Shown here: positions 8,899 through 17,465 of the stretch, piece after piece
Numbering within the stretch: the first letter of the stretch is position 1
How the letters are laid out: each line of letters begins with the position of its first letter
NCBI RefSeq assembly: GCF_024611995.1
Contig: NZ_CP102509.1
Span: forward strand, 3,410,001 to 3,474,000
From: Streptomyces sp. NBC_00162
Lineage (GTDB): Bacteria > Actinomycetota > Actinomycetes > Streptomycetales > Streptomycetaceae
Length of the DNA: 64,000 nt
Direction of reading: 5' to 3'
Translations under genes and position numbers: made by a program
Notes under the pieces: model-generated
Told to the model about the DNA's origin: nothing
Database searches by the model: none
The model's input: only the letters and a program-made list of their open reading frames with translations

Positions 8899-11589
8899 GT
8901 GAGCCCTCCGGACGGCGCGTCGGCTGACGACGACGCGCGCCCAGACGACGGCACCACCCCCCGGCCCAGACCCCGGCCCGACGGCGACGACGAGCCGGCG
9001 GGCCCGCACGGGCACGCCCCCACCGCCGCCGACCGGGTCGAGGTCGACGAACCGCTGCTCGCCGCCCGCGTGCACCGCCCGTCCGACCTCGTACGCCTGC
9101 TCGTCGGCGTCCTCGGCATCGCCGTCGTCCTCGCCATCGCCGCCTTCGCCCACGGCACCACCGTCGGCCTGGAGGAGGACATCAACAAGGGCACCGGCCA
9201 GGCGCCCGACCTGTTGATCAAGGTCGCCGCGCTGGTGTCGAGCATCGCGGTGCTGCTGCTCCCCGTCGCCTTCGCCATCGAGCGGCTGATCAAACGCGAC
9301 GGCCTGCGCATCGCCGACGGCGTGCTCGCGGCCGTCCTCGCGCACGGGGTCACCCTCGCCACCGACCTGTGGGTCTCGCAGGCCGCCCCGGACACCATCC
9401 AGGACGCCCTGACCCGTTCCGCCGGGGCCGGCGGGGCCCTGACCGATCCGGTGCACGGCTACCTCGCGCCCGTGATCGCGTACATGACGGCCGTGGGGAT
9501 GACCCGCCGGCCGCGCTGGCGCGTGGCGCTGTGGGTGGTCCTGCTCATGGACGCGTTCACGATGCTGGTCAGCGGCTACACCACACCCTTCTCGATCATC
9601 CTCACCGTGCTGATCGGCTGGAGCGTCGCCTACGGGACGCTGTACGCCGTCGGCTCGCCGAATGTGCGCCCCACCGGGCAGACCCTCCTCGCGGGACTGC
9701 GCCGGGTCGGCTTCCGGCCGGTCAGTGCGATGCGCGCCGAGGTCCCCGAAGGCCCCGAGGCCTCCGAGGTGAGCGACCGGGGCCGCCGCTACCACGTGAC
9801 CCTGGAGGACGGCCCGCCGCTCGACGTCACGGTCGTGGACCGGGAGCAGCAGGCCCAGGGCTTCTTCTACCGGGTCTGGCGCCGGCTCACACTGCGCGGC
9901 ATCACCACCGGGCGCAGCCTGCAGTCGCTGCGCCAGGCGCTGGAGCAGGAGGCGCTGCTCGCGTACGCCGCCATCGCGGCCGGGGCGAACGCGCCGAGGC
10001 TGATCGCCACCTCCGAGCTCGGCCCGGACGCCGTGATGCTCGTGTACGAGCACCTGGGCGGCCGGACCCTGGACTCCCTGCCCGACGAGGAGATCACCGA
10101 CGAGCTGAGCCTCAACGCCTGGGAGCAGGTACGGGCCCTGCAGTCGAGGCGGATCGCGCACCGGCGGCTGACCGGGGACGCCCTCGTGGTGGATCGTTCC
10201 GGCAACGTCATCCTCACCGACCTGCGCGGCGGTGAGATCGCGGCGGGCGACCTGGTGCTCCGGATGGACATCGCCCAGCTGCTGACCACGCTCGGCCTGC
10301 GGGTCGGCGCGGAGCGGGCGGTGGCCTCTGCGGTGTCGGTGCTCGGCCCGGACGCGGTGGCGGACTGCCTGCCGCTGCTCCAGCCGATCGCGCTGAGCCG
10401 CTCCACGCGGGCCACGCTGCGCAAGCTGGCCCGGGAGCGGGCGGAGCGGCAGCGGGAGGCCGTACTGGAATCCTCGCGGGCGGCGAAGGCGGCGCGCGAG
10501 GCCGACGCCGCGGCCACCAGCCCCGCCGCGGACCGCAAGGCGGAGAAGAAGGCGCTGGACAACGCGCTGGACGGGGCGCGGGAGGAGGACCTGCTGAGCC
10601 AGATCCGCCAGCAGGTGCTGCTGATCCGCCCGCAGGCCCCGGTGGAGCCGGCCCGGCTGGAGCGGATCCGGCCGCGCACCCTGGTGTCGTTCATCGCGGG
10701 CGCCTTCGGCGCGTACTTCCTGCTGACGCAGCTCGCCCACGTGGACTTCGCGACCATCGTCGGCCAGGCGCAGTGGGGCTGGGTCGGGGCGGCGCTGGCC
10801 TTCTCGGCGCTGAGCTACTTCGCGGCGGCGATGAGCCTGCTGGGCTTCGTGCCCGAGCGGGTGCCGTTCCTGCGGACCGTGGTCGCGCAGGTGGCCGGGT
10901 CCTTCGTGAAGCTGGTGGCTCCGGCGGCGGTGGGCGGTGTCGCGCTGAACACGCGGTTCCTCCAGCGGGCGGGGGTCCGGCCGGGGCTCGCGGTCGCGAG
11001 CGTGGGCGCCTCGCAGCTGTTCGGACTGGCCAGCCACATCCTGCTGCTGCTGTCCTTCGGCTATCTGACGGGGACGGAGAAGACCCCGGAGATGACCCCG
11101 TCCCGGACGGTCATCGCGGGTCTGCTGACGGTGGCGGTGCTGGTGCTGGTGGTGACGGCGGTCCCGTTCATGCGGAAGTTCGTCGCGACGCGGGTACGGG
11201 CGCTGTTCGCCGGGGTCGTGCCGCGCATGCTGGACGTGCTCCAGCGGCCGCAGAAGCTGGTGACCGGCATCGGCGGGATGCTGCTGCTGACGGGCTGCTT
11301 CGTGATGTGCCTGGACGCGTCGATCCGGGCGTTCGGGGGCGGCCAGGCCATCAGCTACGCGAGCATCGCGGTGGTGTTCCTCGCGGGCAACGCGCTGGGG
11401 TCGGCGGCGCCGACGCCGGGCGGTATGGGCGCGGTGGAGACCACGCTGACCCTGGGTCTGATCGCGGCCGGCCTGGAGAAGGAGGTCGCGATCTCGGCGG
11501 TGCTGTTGTTCCGGCTGATGACGTTCTGGCTGCCGGTGCTGCCGGGGTGGATCTCGTTCAACTTCCTGACCCGCAAGGAATCCATCTAG
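8899..11589 (+). CDS. Membrane fusion of kinase-like domain and MprF/UPF0104-type flippase region
   Basis: 896 residues. The GTG at 8899 is chosen because AAGGAG at 8887-8892 sits six bases before it; the frame itself opens at 8851. Order of parts: acidic, proline-rich cytosolic N-terminus (1-50), a block of about six membrane helices (55-270), a soluble protein-kinase-like domain (about 290-450, with HRRLTGDALVVD and LTDLRGG resembling degenerate catalytic and metal loops), a charged linker with coiled-coil character (470-585), and a C-terminal polytopic region (590-890) of the lysylphosphatidylglycerol synthase transmembrane/UPF0104 family. The last part suggests lipid or lipid-linked substrate flipping. 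The aminoacyl-transfer domain of MprF is absent. Stop codon overlaps the edge of the adjacent repeat element. Confidence 0.75.
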   Translation: MSPPDGASADDDARPDDGTTPRPRPRPDGDDEPAGPHGHAPTAADRVEVDEPLLAARVHRPSDLVRLLVGVLGIAVVLAIAAFAHGTTVGLEEDINKGTGQAPDLLIKVAALVSSIAVLLLPVAFAIERLIKRDGLRIADGVLAAVLAHGVTLATDLWVSQAAPDTIQDALTRSAGAGGALTDPVHGYLAPVIAYMTAVGMTRRPRWRVALWVVLLMDAFTMLVSGYTTPFSIILTVLIGWSVAYGTLYAVGSPNVRPTGQTLLAGLRRVGFRPVSAMRAEVPEGPEASEVSDRGRRYHVTLEDGPPLDVTVVDREQQAQGFFYRVWRRLTLRGITTGRSLQSLRQALEQEALLAYAAIAAGANAPRLIATSELGPDAVMLVYEHLGGRTLDSLPDEEITDELSLNAWEQVRALQSRRIAHRRLTGDALVVDRSGNVILTDLRGGEIAAGDLVLRMDIAQLLTTLGLRVGAERAVASAVSVLGPDAVADCLPLLQPIALSRSTRATLRKLARERAERQREAVLESSRAAKAAREADAAATSPAADRKAEKKALDNALDGAREEDLLSQIRQQVLLIRPQAPVEPARLERIRPRTLVSFIAGAFGAYFLLTQLAHVDFATIVGQAQWGWVGAALAFSALSYFAAAMSLLGFVPERVPFLRTVVAQVAGSFVKLVAPAAVGGVALNTRFLQRAGVRPGLAVASVGASQLFGLASHILLLLSFGYLTGTEKTPEMTPSRTVIAGLLTVAVLVLVVTAVPFMRKFVATRVRALFAGVVPRMLDVLQRPQKLVTGIGGMLLLTGCFVMCLDASIRAFGGGQAISYASIAVVFLAGNALGSAAPTPGGMGAVETTLTLGLIAAGLEKEVAISAVLLFRLMTFWLPVLPGWISFNFLTRKESI

Positions 11590-11783
11590 GTCCTGTCCGG
11601 GCGATCTTCGTGGGTCAGCCCGCGTGGTCTGGTGCGGTGCATCGCAAGGCGGTGGGGGCACCTCCCAGCGGTAGCTGGGGGACATCGCAGCTCGTACTTG
11701 GCCGTACTCGCGCGATGCGACAACGCGGCGAGGTGCCGTGCCAGGCCACGCGGGCCCGCGAAGATCGCCCGGACAGGGCCTAG
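11586..11783. mobile_element. MITE-like element with long terminal inverted repeats
   Basis: About 190 bases flanked on both sides by CTAG (11586-11589 and 11780-11783). The ends are inverted repeats: CCTGTCCGGGCGATCTTCG at 11592-11610 is perfectly complementary to 11759-11777, and the match continues with interruptions through CCCGCGTGG (about 45 bases per end). There is no room for a transposase. CTAG could be a target duplication, since several IS families choose such palindromic tetranucleotides. The left flank contains the TAG stop of the upstream membrane gene. A second hairpin repeat is nested at 11654-11682. I infer a non-autonomous insertion; it could instead be a large palindromic terminator. 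Confidence 0.6.
11654..11682. repeat. Dispersed hairpin repeat, copy 1
   Basis: GGGGGCACCTCCCAGCGG continues to CTGGGGGA; CCCAG and CTGGG form the stem core around a six-base loop. A near-identical unit occurs at 33731-33759, so this is a repeated intergenic palindrome. Copy 1 lies inside the MITE-like element. Confidence 0.7.
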
Positions 11784-11870
11784 CCTCCGGCTCGGTGCGG
11801 GGGGGCCGGGGAGGGACCCGTTCGGGTCAGCGCGGGGGCGGGGGTGGCCGAGGCCGCAGAGGATGGGGGC

Positions 11871-13466
11871 ATGCCGAGAAACGCCTGGCGGGTCACATCC
11901 GCCGCCGCACTGGCCGCCGCCCTGTTCGCCACCGGCGGCTGCTCCGACGACGGCGACGGGAAGAAGACGAAGGCCGACGGCACCAAGGAGGCCAAGCCCC
12001 TCAAGTGGGGCGAGTGCCCGGCCCCCACCCCCCTGGAGGGCGGCGGACAGGCCCCGCCCAAGGACTGGCAGTGCGCCACCCTCGACGTCCCCCTCGACTA
12101 CGCGAAGCCCGAGGGCGAGACCATCCCGCTCGCCCTGATCCGTGCCAAGGCCCGCGACCAGAAGAACCGCATCGGCTCCCTCGTCTTCAACTTCGGCGGC
12201 CCCGGCGGCTCCGGCATCACCACCCTCCCCGGCGCCGCCAAGGAGTACGAGGCCCTGCGCGCCCGGTACGACCTGGTCAGCTTCGACCCCCGCGGGGTGG
12301 GTCGCAGCGTCCCCGTCCGCTGCGAGGGCGACAAGCAGCTGGACGCCTACTACGCCGAGGACTCCAGCCCCGACACCCCGCAGGAGGAGCAGGCCTTCGT
12401 CCGGAACATCCGGGACTACCAGCAGGCCTGCCGGCAGAAGTCCGCCGCGCTCCTGCCCCACGTCGGCACCTCGAACGCCGCCCGCGACCTGGACCGCATC
12501 CGCCAGGCCCTCGGCGACGAGAAGCTGAACTACTTCGGCATCTCCTACGGGACCGAGCTCGGCGGGGTCTACGCCCACCTCTTCCCGAAGAGCGTCGGGC
12601 GGGCCGTCTTCGACGCCGTCGTGGACCCGACCAAGACCTCCGAAGAGAGCGCGCTCGGCCAGGCGAAGGGCTTCCAGCTCGCCCTCGGCAACTTCGCGCA
12701 GGACTGCGTGGACCGCGGGGACGAGTGCCGGCTCCAGGGCAGCACCGCCAAGGAGATCGAAGCCAACATCATCAAGCTCCAGAAGGACCTCTCCGCCAAG
12801 CCCATCGCGGGCATCGGCGACCGGCCGCTCACCGAGAGCCAGGCGACCAACGGCATCGCGCAGGCCCTGTACTCCAAGGAGCTGTGGCCGCTGCTGGAGC
12901 AGGGCCTCGACGAGGCGGAAGGCGGCCAGGGCCAGCTGCTGCTCGCCCTCTCCGACGCCCTCAACGGCCGCGACCAGCAGGGGCATTACAGCAACATCGG
13001 CGCGGCGAACACCGCCATCAACTGTGTCGACTCGAAGGTCCGTTACACCTTGGCGGAGACCAAGGCCAAGCTGGCGACGTTCCGTTCGGCCTCGCCCGTC
13101 TTCGGTGACTTCCTCGGCTGGGCGATGATGAGCTGCACCGACTGGCCGGTCGCGGGCGCCTGGGAGACCCCGGACGTGTCCGCCCCGGGAGCCGCCCCGA
13201 TCCTGGTGATCGGCAACACCGGCGACCCGGCCACCCCGTACGAGGGCGCCCGCCGCATGGTGGAGCAGCTCGGGCCCGGCGTCGGCGTGGAGCTCACCTA
13301 CAAGGGCGAGGGGCACGGCGCGTACAACAGCGGCGACCCGTGCGTGCAGCAGGCCGTCAACACGTACCTCCTGGACGGGAAGGCGCCGAAGGCGGGCACC
13401 GTCTGCACCGCGACCGCGGACCCCACGGGGACGCCCGTCGGGCCGGAGCCGCCCCAGGGCGCCTGA
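11871..13466 (+). CDS. Secreted tripeptidyl aminopeptidase-like alpha/beta hydrolase
   Basis: 531 residues. ATG at 11871 is preceded by AGAGGA (11858-11863). The N-terminus is a lipoprotein-type signal: MPRNAWR, a hydrophobic run, then TGGC followed by a charged stretch. Alpha/beta hydrolase features in order: oxyanion segment NFGGPGGSG, nucleophile elbow GISYGTELG (Ser near 225), Asp in GNTGDPATPY, His in GEGHGAY. The C-terminal part matches the TAP-like domain of Streptomyces tripeptidyl aminopeptidases (MEROPS S33), which trim N-terminal tripeptides outside the cell. Probably membrane-anchored through the lipobox cysteine, though the lipobox is not ideal. Confidence 0.88.
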   Translation: MPRNAWRVTSAAALAAALFATGGCSDDGDGKKTKADGTKEAKPLKWGECPAPTPLEGGGQAPPKDWQCATLDVPLDYAKPEGETIPLALIRAKARDQKNRIGSLVFNFGGPGGSGITTLPGAAKEYEALRARYDLVSFDPRGVGRSVPVRCEGDKQLDAYYAEDSSPDTPQEEQAFVRNIRDYQQACRQKSAALLPHVGTSNAARDLDRIRQALGDEKLNYFGISYGTELGGVYAHLFPKSVGRAVFDAVVDPTKTSEESALGQAKGFQLALGNFAQDCVDRGDECRLQGSTAKEIEANIIKLQKDLSAKPIAGIGDRPLTESQATNGIAQALYSKELWPLLEQGLDEAEGGQGQLLLALSDALNGRDQQGHYSNIGAANTAINCVDSKVRYTLAETKAKLATFRSASPVFGDFLGWAMMSCTDWPVAGAWETPDVSAPGAAPILVIGNTGDPATPYEGARRMVEQLGPGVGVELTYKGEGHGAYNSGDPCVQQAVNTYLLDGKAPKAGTVCTATADPTGTPVGPEPPQGA

Positions 13467-13469
13467 ACG

Positions 13470-13511
13470 CCGGAGGGGCCGCACCGCGCGCAGGCGGTAC
13501 GGCCCCTCCGG
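13470..13511. terminator. Bidirectional terminator between convergent genes
   Basis: CCGGAGGGGCCG at 13470-13481 pairs perfectly with CGGCCCCTCCGG at 13500-13511 (12-bp stem). It separates the aminopeptidase gene (plus) from moeZ (minus). No T tract, as is common in Streptomyces. Confidence 0.85.
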
Positions 13512-13519
13512 GGTGACTG

Positions 13520-14698
13520 CTAGTAGATCGGCTTGTCCGGCTCGATCTGGTGGACCCAGCCGATCACGCCGCCGCCGACGTGGACCGCGTCCGAGAAGCC
13601 CGCGGACTTCAGGACCGCGAGGACTTCCGCACTGCGGACACCCGTCTTGCAGTGCAAGACGATGCGCTTGTCCTGCGGCAGGTCCTGGAGGGCCGTGCCC
13701 ATCAGGAACTCGCCCTTGGGGATCAGCTTCGCGCCGGGGATCGAGACGATCTCGTACTCGTTGATCTCGCGGACGTCGATGATCTCGATGTTCTCGCCGT
13801 CGTCGATCCACTCCTTGAGCTGCTTGGGAGTGATCGTCGAGCCGGCGGCCGCCTCCTGGGCCTCCTCCGACACGACGCCGCAGAAGGCCTCGTAGTCGAT
13901 GAGCTCGGTGACGGTCGGGTTCGGACCGCAGACCGCGCAGTCGGGGTCCTTGCGGACCTTGACCTGGCGGTACTGCATCTCCAGGGCGTCGTAGATCATC
14001 AGGCGGCCGACCAGCGGCTCGCCGATGCCCGCGAGGAGCTTGATCGCCTCGTTGACCTGGATGGACCCGATGGACGCGCAGAGCACGCCCAGCACGCCGC
14101 CCTCGGCGCAGCTCGGGACCATGCCCGGCGGCGGGGGCTCCGGGTAGAGGCAGCGGTAGCACGGGCCGTGCTCGGACCAGAAGACCGAGGCCTGGCCGTC
14201 GAAGCGGTAGATCGAGCCCCACACGTACGGCTTGTTCAGCAGCACGCAGGCGTCGTTGACCAGGTAGCGCGTGGCGAAGTTGTCCGTGCCGTCGACGATG
14301 AGGTCGTACTGGCTGAAGATCTCCATCACGTTCTCGGCTTCGAGCCGCTCTTCGTGGAGGACCACGTTCACGTACGGGTTGATGCCCAGCACGCTGTCGC
14401 GGGCCGACGCGGCCTTGGAACGGCCGATGTCCGCCTGGCTGTGGATGATCTGGCGCTGCAGGTTCGACTCGTCGACCTCGTCGAACTCCACGATGCCCAG
14501 CGTGCCGACGCCGGCCGCGGCCAGGTACATGAGGGCAGGCGAACCGAGACCGCCCGCGCCCACGGCCAGCACCTTGGCGTTCTTCAGGCGCTTCTGGCCG
14601 TCCATCCCCACATCCGGGATGATCAGGTGGCGGGAGTACCGACGAACCTCGTCAACGGTGAGCTCAGCAGCTGGCTCGACCAGGGGTGGCAGCGACAC
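13520..14698 (-). CDS. moeZ: MoeZ: adenylyltransferase/sulfurtransferase (ThiF plus rhodanese)
   Basis: 392 residues, GTG start at 14698 with GGAG five bases upstream. N-terminal ThiF/MoeB domain with nucleotide-binding GAGGLGSP (47-54) and catalytic region RQIIHS and DGTDNFATRY; CYRC and CAVC pairs form the zinc site. The C-terminal rhodanese domain has DVREINEYE and active cysteine in LHCKTGVRS (near 349). MoeZ adenylates the C-terminus of small ubiquitin-like sulfur carriers (MoaD, ThiS, CysO) and transfers sulfur to them, serving molybdopterin, thiamine and cysteine routes. Both domains look complete. A bidirectional terminator follows the stop. Confidence 0.95.
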   Translation of the reverse strand: MSLPPLVEPAAELTVDEVRRYSRHLIIPDVGMDGQKRLKNAKVLAVGAGGLGSPALMYLAAAGVGTLGIVEFDEVDESNLQRQIIHSQADIGRSKAASARDSVLGINPYVNVVLHEERLEAENVMEIFSQYDLIVDGTDNFATRYLVNDACVLLNKPYVWGSIYRFDGQASVFWSEHGPCYRCLYPEPPPPGMVPSCAEGGVLGVLCASIGSIQVNEAIKLLAGIGEPLVGRLMIYDALEMQYRQVKVRKDPDCAVCGPNPTVTELIDYEAFCGVVSEEAQEAAAGSTITPKQLKEWIDDGENIEIIDVREINEYEIVSIPGAKLIPKGEFLMGTALQDLPQDKRIVLHCKTGVRSAEVLAVLKSAGFSDAVHVGGGVIGWVHQIEPDKPIY

Positions 14699-14761
14699 GG
14701 GGACTCCGTAGATGGTGACGTCTTAACGGTGGTTCTCCCCGTAACACTGCCACGCCCGTCT

Positions 14762-15526
14762 TCATTCCAAGACACCCGTCCCGATCCGCGAGACGATTTC
14801 GTCCCAGTACGCGGGCATCGAGGCCCACGGGTCGCGGTCGCCCGCCCCGCGCCGGTCGGTGAACCAGATGGTGCCCGCTCCCTGCCAGCGGGCGATCCGC
14901 ACGGCCTCCTCCAGGTGCGTGCGCGGCACCCCGTGGACGAGGTGGCAGAACCGCTCCGCCGGATGGTCGGCGGTCCACTCCGCGACCTGCGACCAGCGGT
15001 AGTCGGCCCAGGCCCCGGAGAAGGTCACCAGCTGGTCGGCGGCCTCCACGTAGCCCTCGTAGGGGTGGGTGCCGTGCCCGAGCACGATCCGCACGTCCTC
15101 GCCGAGGCCGCGCAGGGTGTCCGCGACCCGGCGCACGGGGGCGAGTTCGGCCTTGTCCGACGGGGCGCCGGCGAGGTAGAAGCCGTCCACCCCGTACCAG
15201 TCGCGGAAGCGGTGGGCGTCGGAGATCAGCTCCCCGAAGGACCGCCGGCCGTCACGCATGGCGAGATGGCCCAGGAGCCGGGGACCGGTACCGCCCGCGC
15301 CGCGGAGCTTCGCGGCCGCCTCCGTGCAGTGCGGGTCGGGCCGCCCGCCCGGTCCGTCGGTGACGTTGAGCACGGCCCAGTGCAGCGGGGTGCCGGGGCG
15401 GGTCAGCTCGGCCCACTCGACGGGGGCGAGCAGCGGGTGCGCGTAACCGGGGACGCCGAGGCCGAGGCGCCCGGCCTCGGTCGGGGCGGCCGTCGTGGCC
15501 CCTGGCGGGGTGGTCAGATGCGGCAC
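14762..15526 (-). CDS. Spherulation-specific family 4 / GH135-like protein
   Basis: 254 residues. GTG at 15526 is preceded by GGAGG four bases upstream and overlaps the epimerase gene by 13 bases, so it is translationally coupled. The fold family is spherulin-4 (TIM barrel; Sph3 of Aspergillus is a galactosaminogalactan hydrolase, GH135). Recognisable segments: LNVTDGPGG near 54, GHLAMRDG near 86, WYGVDGFYLAG (110-120), PSD, and GAWADYRW near 171. Where I recall FFDE and FEG in active members, this protein has YLAG (117-120) and FSG (169-171), so the usual acidic residues seem lost. No signal peptide is visible. Could be a pseudoenzyme or sugar-binding protein. Confidence 0.75.
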   Translation of the reverse strand: MPHLTTPPGATTAAPTEAGRLGLGVPGYAHPLLAPVEWAELTRPGTPLHWAVLNVTDGPGGRPDPHCTEAAAKLRGAGGTGPRLLGHLAMRDGRRSFGELISDAHRFRDWYGVDGFYLAGAPSDKAELAPVRRVADTLRGLGEDVRIVLGHGTHPYEGYVEAADQLVTFSGAWADYRWSQVAEWTADHPAERFCHLVHGVPRTHLEEAVRIARWQGAGTIWFTDRRGAGDRDPWASMPAYWDEIVSRIGTGVLE

Positions 15527-16521
15527 GCCGCCTCCATCCAGATGTCCGCCAGGGACTCCTCCAGGTTGATCCGCGGCCGCCAGCCGAGCCGGTCGCGGGC
15601 GGTGCGGACATCCGCCTGCTGCCAGGCCCCGCACCCGTCGGGGTACGGGTACGGCTGCGGGGCCGCGGCGGCGAGCTGCTCGGCGGTCGCCTCGGAGCGG
15701 GGGGACCCGATGGCGGCGAGACCGGCCGGCCGGCCGGGGTGCCCGTGCTGCTGCGGCCCGCCGTGCGGGACGTCCAGCTCGTGCAGGGCGCCCCCGTACC
15801 CGGCGACCCGGGCCAGGACGGCGGCCGCGTCGCGCAGCCTGACCGCACGGCCGGTGCCGATGTTGACCACACCCTGGGCGGCCGAGAGGGAGGCGGCGTG
15901 CACGGCCCGCGCCACGTCCCGAACGTCCACGAAGTCGCGCTGCACGCCGAGCCCGCTGAGCTTGAGCTCCCCGTCCCCGGACTGCATCGCGCGCCGCATG
16001 GCCTCGGCGAGGCGGCCGAGCGGGGATCCGGCGGGGGTGCCGGGGCCGACGGGCGAGAAGACCCGGAGCACGACGGCGTCCAGCCCGGAGCCCAGCACCA
16101 GCTCGGTGGCGGCCAGTTTGCTGACGCCGTACGGCCCGCCGGGTCTCGGCACGGCGTCCTCGGCCGTGGACGATCCGGGCTGGCTGGGCCCGTACTCGGC
16201 GGCGCAGCCGAGCTGGACGAGGCGGGCCCCGCAGCCGCTGCGGCGCAGCGATTCGCAGATGGTGGCGACGGCGACGGTGTTGTGCCGGGTGAGCTCGCGG
16301 GCTCCGCCGCGGGTGGCGCCGGCGCAGTTGACCACGACGCCCGGGTGGACGGCGTCGAGGAAGCGGGTCAGCGCGCCGGGGCTGCCGGTGGCGAGGTCGA
16401 ACCGGACGTCGGCGTCGTCGCCGCGGCCGAGCGCGGTGAGCTGGACGGCCGGGTCGGCGAGCAGCCGGTCGGCGACGTAGCGGCCGAGGTATCCGTTGGC
16501 TCCGATCAGCAGCACCCTCAT
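15514..16521 (-). CDS. NAD-dependent sugar-nucleotide epimerase/dehydratase
   Basis: 335 residues, ATG at 16521 overlapping the stop of the membrane-protein gene as ATGA. Extended SDR fold: MRVLLIGANGYLG carries the NAD-binding GxxGxxG at 7-13, and YGVSK (near 130) is the catalytic YxxxK pair. DFVDVRDVARA and a late RPRI segment are typical of UDP-hexose 4-epimerases. Substrate cannot be read from the sequence; operon context suggests UDP-GlcNAc/UDP-GalNAc or UDP-Glc/UDP-Gal interconversion for the glycosyltransferase two genes upstream. Complete length. Confidence 0.85.
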   Translation of the reverse strand: MRVLLIGANGYLGRYVADRLLADPAVQLTALGRGDDADVRFDLATGSPGALTRFLDAVHPGVVVNCAGATRGGARELTRHNTVAVATICESLRRSGCGARLVQLGCAAEYGPSQPGSSTAEDAVPRPGGPYGVSKLAATELVLGSGLDAVVLRVFSPVGPGTPAGSPLGRLAEAMRRAMQSGDGELKLSGLGVQRDFVDVRDVARAVHAASLSAAQGVVNIGTGRAVRLRDAAAVLARVAGYGGALHELDVPHGGPQQHGHPGRPAGLAAIGSPRSEATAEQLAAAAPQPYPYPDGCGAWQQADVRTARDRLGWRPRINLEESLADIWMEAACRI

Positions 16522-17465
16522 CGCGTGGCCCCTTGGTTGGTTGGCTGGCCGGTCATCTTCTGTTTCTCCTTGCGGGTGGGTGGATGGGGCCGCGCATGGG
16601 CGGATGCGCGGGACAGGGCGAGGACCGCGTGTACGAGGAGTCCCACCGCGGCGGCGGAGGCCGCTGCCGGGACGGGGACGAGGGCGAGCGCCAGGGCCGC
16701 GGCGACGGGTCCGCGGTGGGCCCCGTGCCGGAGCAGCAGCCTCGTCAGGAACAGCAGGAGGGCGAGCGGTACCGCCGCGGTGAGCGGGGCTCCGGCGAGC
16801 GCGGCCGCCCCGGCGGCGGCCGCCGCGAACACCGCGACGGCGGCGAGGAGCAGCGGCCGGACCCGGTCCGCGAACTCCTCCAGGGCGCGGCTCCCGGCGA
16901 GCCGGGCCCGGGCCCGGGCAGCGAAGGCCGCGGCGACCAGGTGGCCGGGGGCGACGGCCAGGGCGAGGCCGAGGGCGAGGGCGGTGCCGTGCCGGTGCGC
17001 GGCCCAGCCGGCGACGGCCGCGGCGAGCAGGTGCACGGCGAAGGGGAACCGCCCGCCGGCGGCCCGCCCGGGCCACACCAGCGCGGCGACGGCAGCGGCC
17101 ACGGCGGCGGGCCCGGCCCAGGCCGGCGCGGCGGCGCCGACCCCGATGGCGAGGGCCCCGGGCAGCAGCGCGCAGCCGAAGCCCCGGAGCGCCGACGGCC
17201 CGGCCGGCCCGCGGCTGAGCGCGGCGGCGGGCACCTCCCCGTGCGGGGTGCGGGCGTACAGCTCCTCGGCGAGCGAGAAGACGTCCCGGTGCCGAAAGCG
17301 CGTGGCCGTACGGTCGGTGATCCCGTGGGCCTCCAGACCGGCGGCGATCTCCAGCGGGTCCACGGCCCGTTCGCAGAGCTCGCGGTGGCGGTGCAGCAGT
17401 GCCTTGACGGGGTCCCCGCCGGGTCGCCGGCGGGGAGTCGCGGGGGCGGCTTCGTCGACGGTCAT
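16518..17465 (-). CDS. Integral membrane protein of the glycosyltransferase operon
   Basis: 315 residues, ATG at 17465 overlapping the glycosyltransferase stop as ATGA. The first 85 residues are soluble and charged, with a conserved-looking segment around LHRHRELCERAVDP and RHRDVFSLAEELYAR. From about residue 95 on there are roughly eight alanine/leucine-rich membrane helices, ending in a short basic tail. I do not recognise a named family. Position between glycosyltransferase and epimerase suggests a partner that anchors the transferase or moves polymer or lipid-linked sugar across the membrane, as PelE/PelG do in Pel systems; that is inference only. Confidence 0.75.
   Translation of the reverse strand: MTVDEAAPATPRRRPGGDPVKALLHRHRELCERAVDPLEIAAGLEAHGITDRTATRFRHRDVFSLAEELYARTPHGEVPAAALSRGPAGPSALRGFGCALLPGALAIGVGAAAPAWAGPAAVAAAVAALVWPGRAAGGRFPFAVHLLAAAVAGWAAHRHGTALALGLALAVAPGHLVAAAFAARARARLAGSRALEEFADRVRPLLLAAVAVFAAAAAGAAALAGAPLTAAVPLALLLFLTRLLLRHGAHRGPVAAALALALVPVPAAASAAAVGLLVHAVLALSRASAHARPHPPTRKEKQKMTGQPTNQGATR

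Noticed and set aside
8728..11685. 985-residue open frame on the minus strand
   Set aside because: Antisense to the flippase-like gene, whose frame has clear membrane segments and a ribosome binding site; the antisense product is Arg/Gln/His-rich noise.
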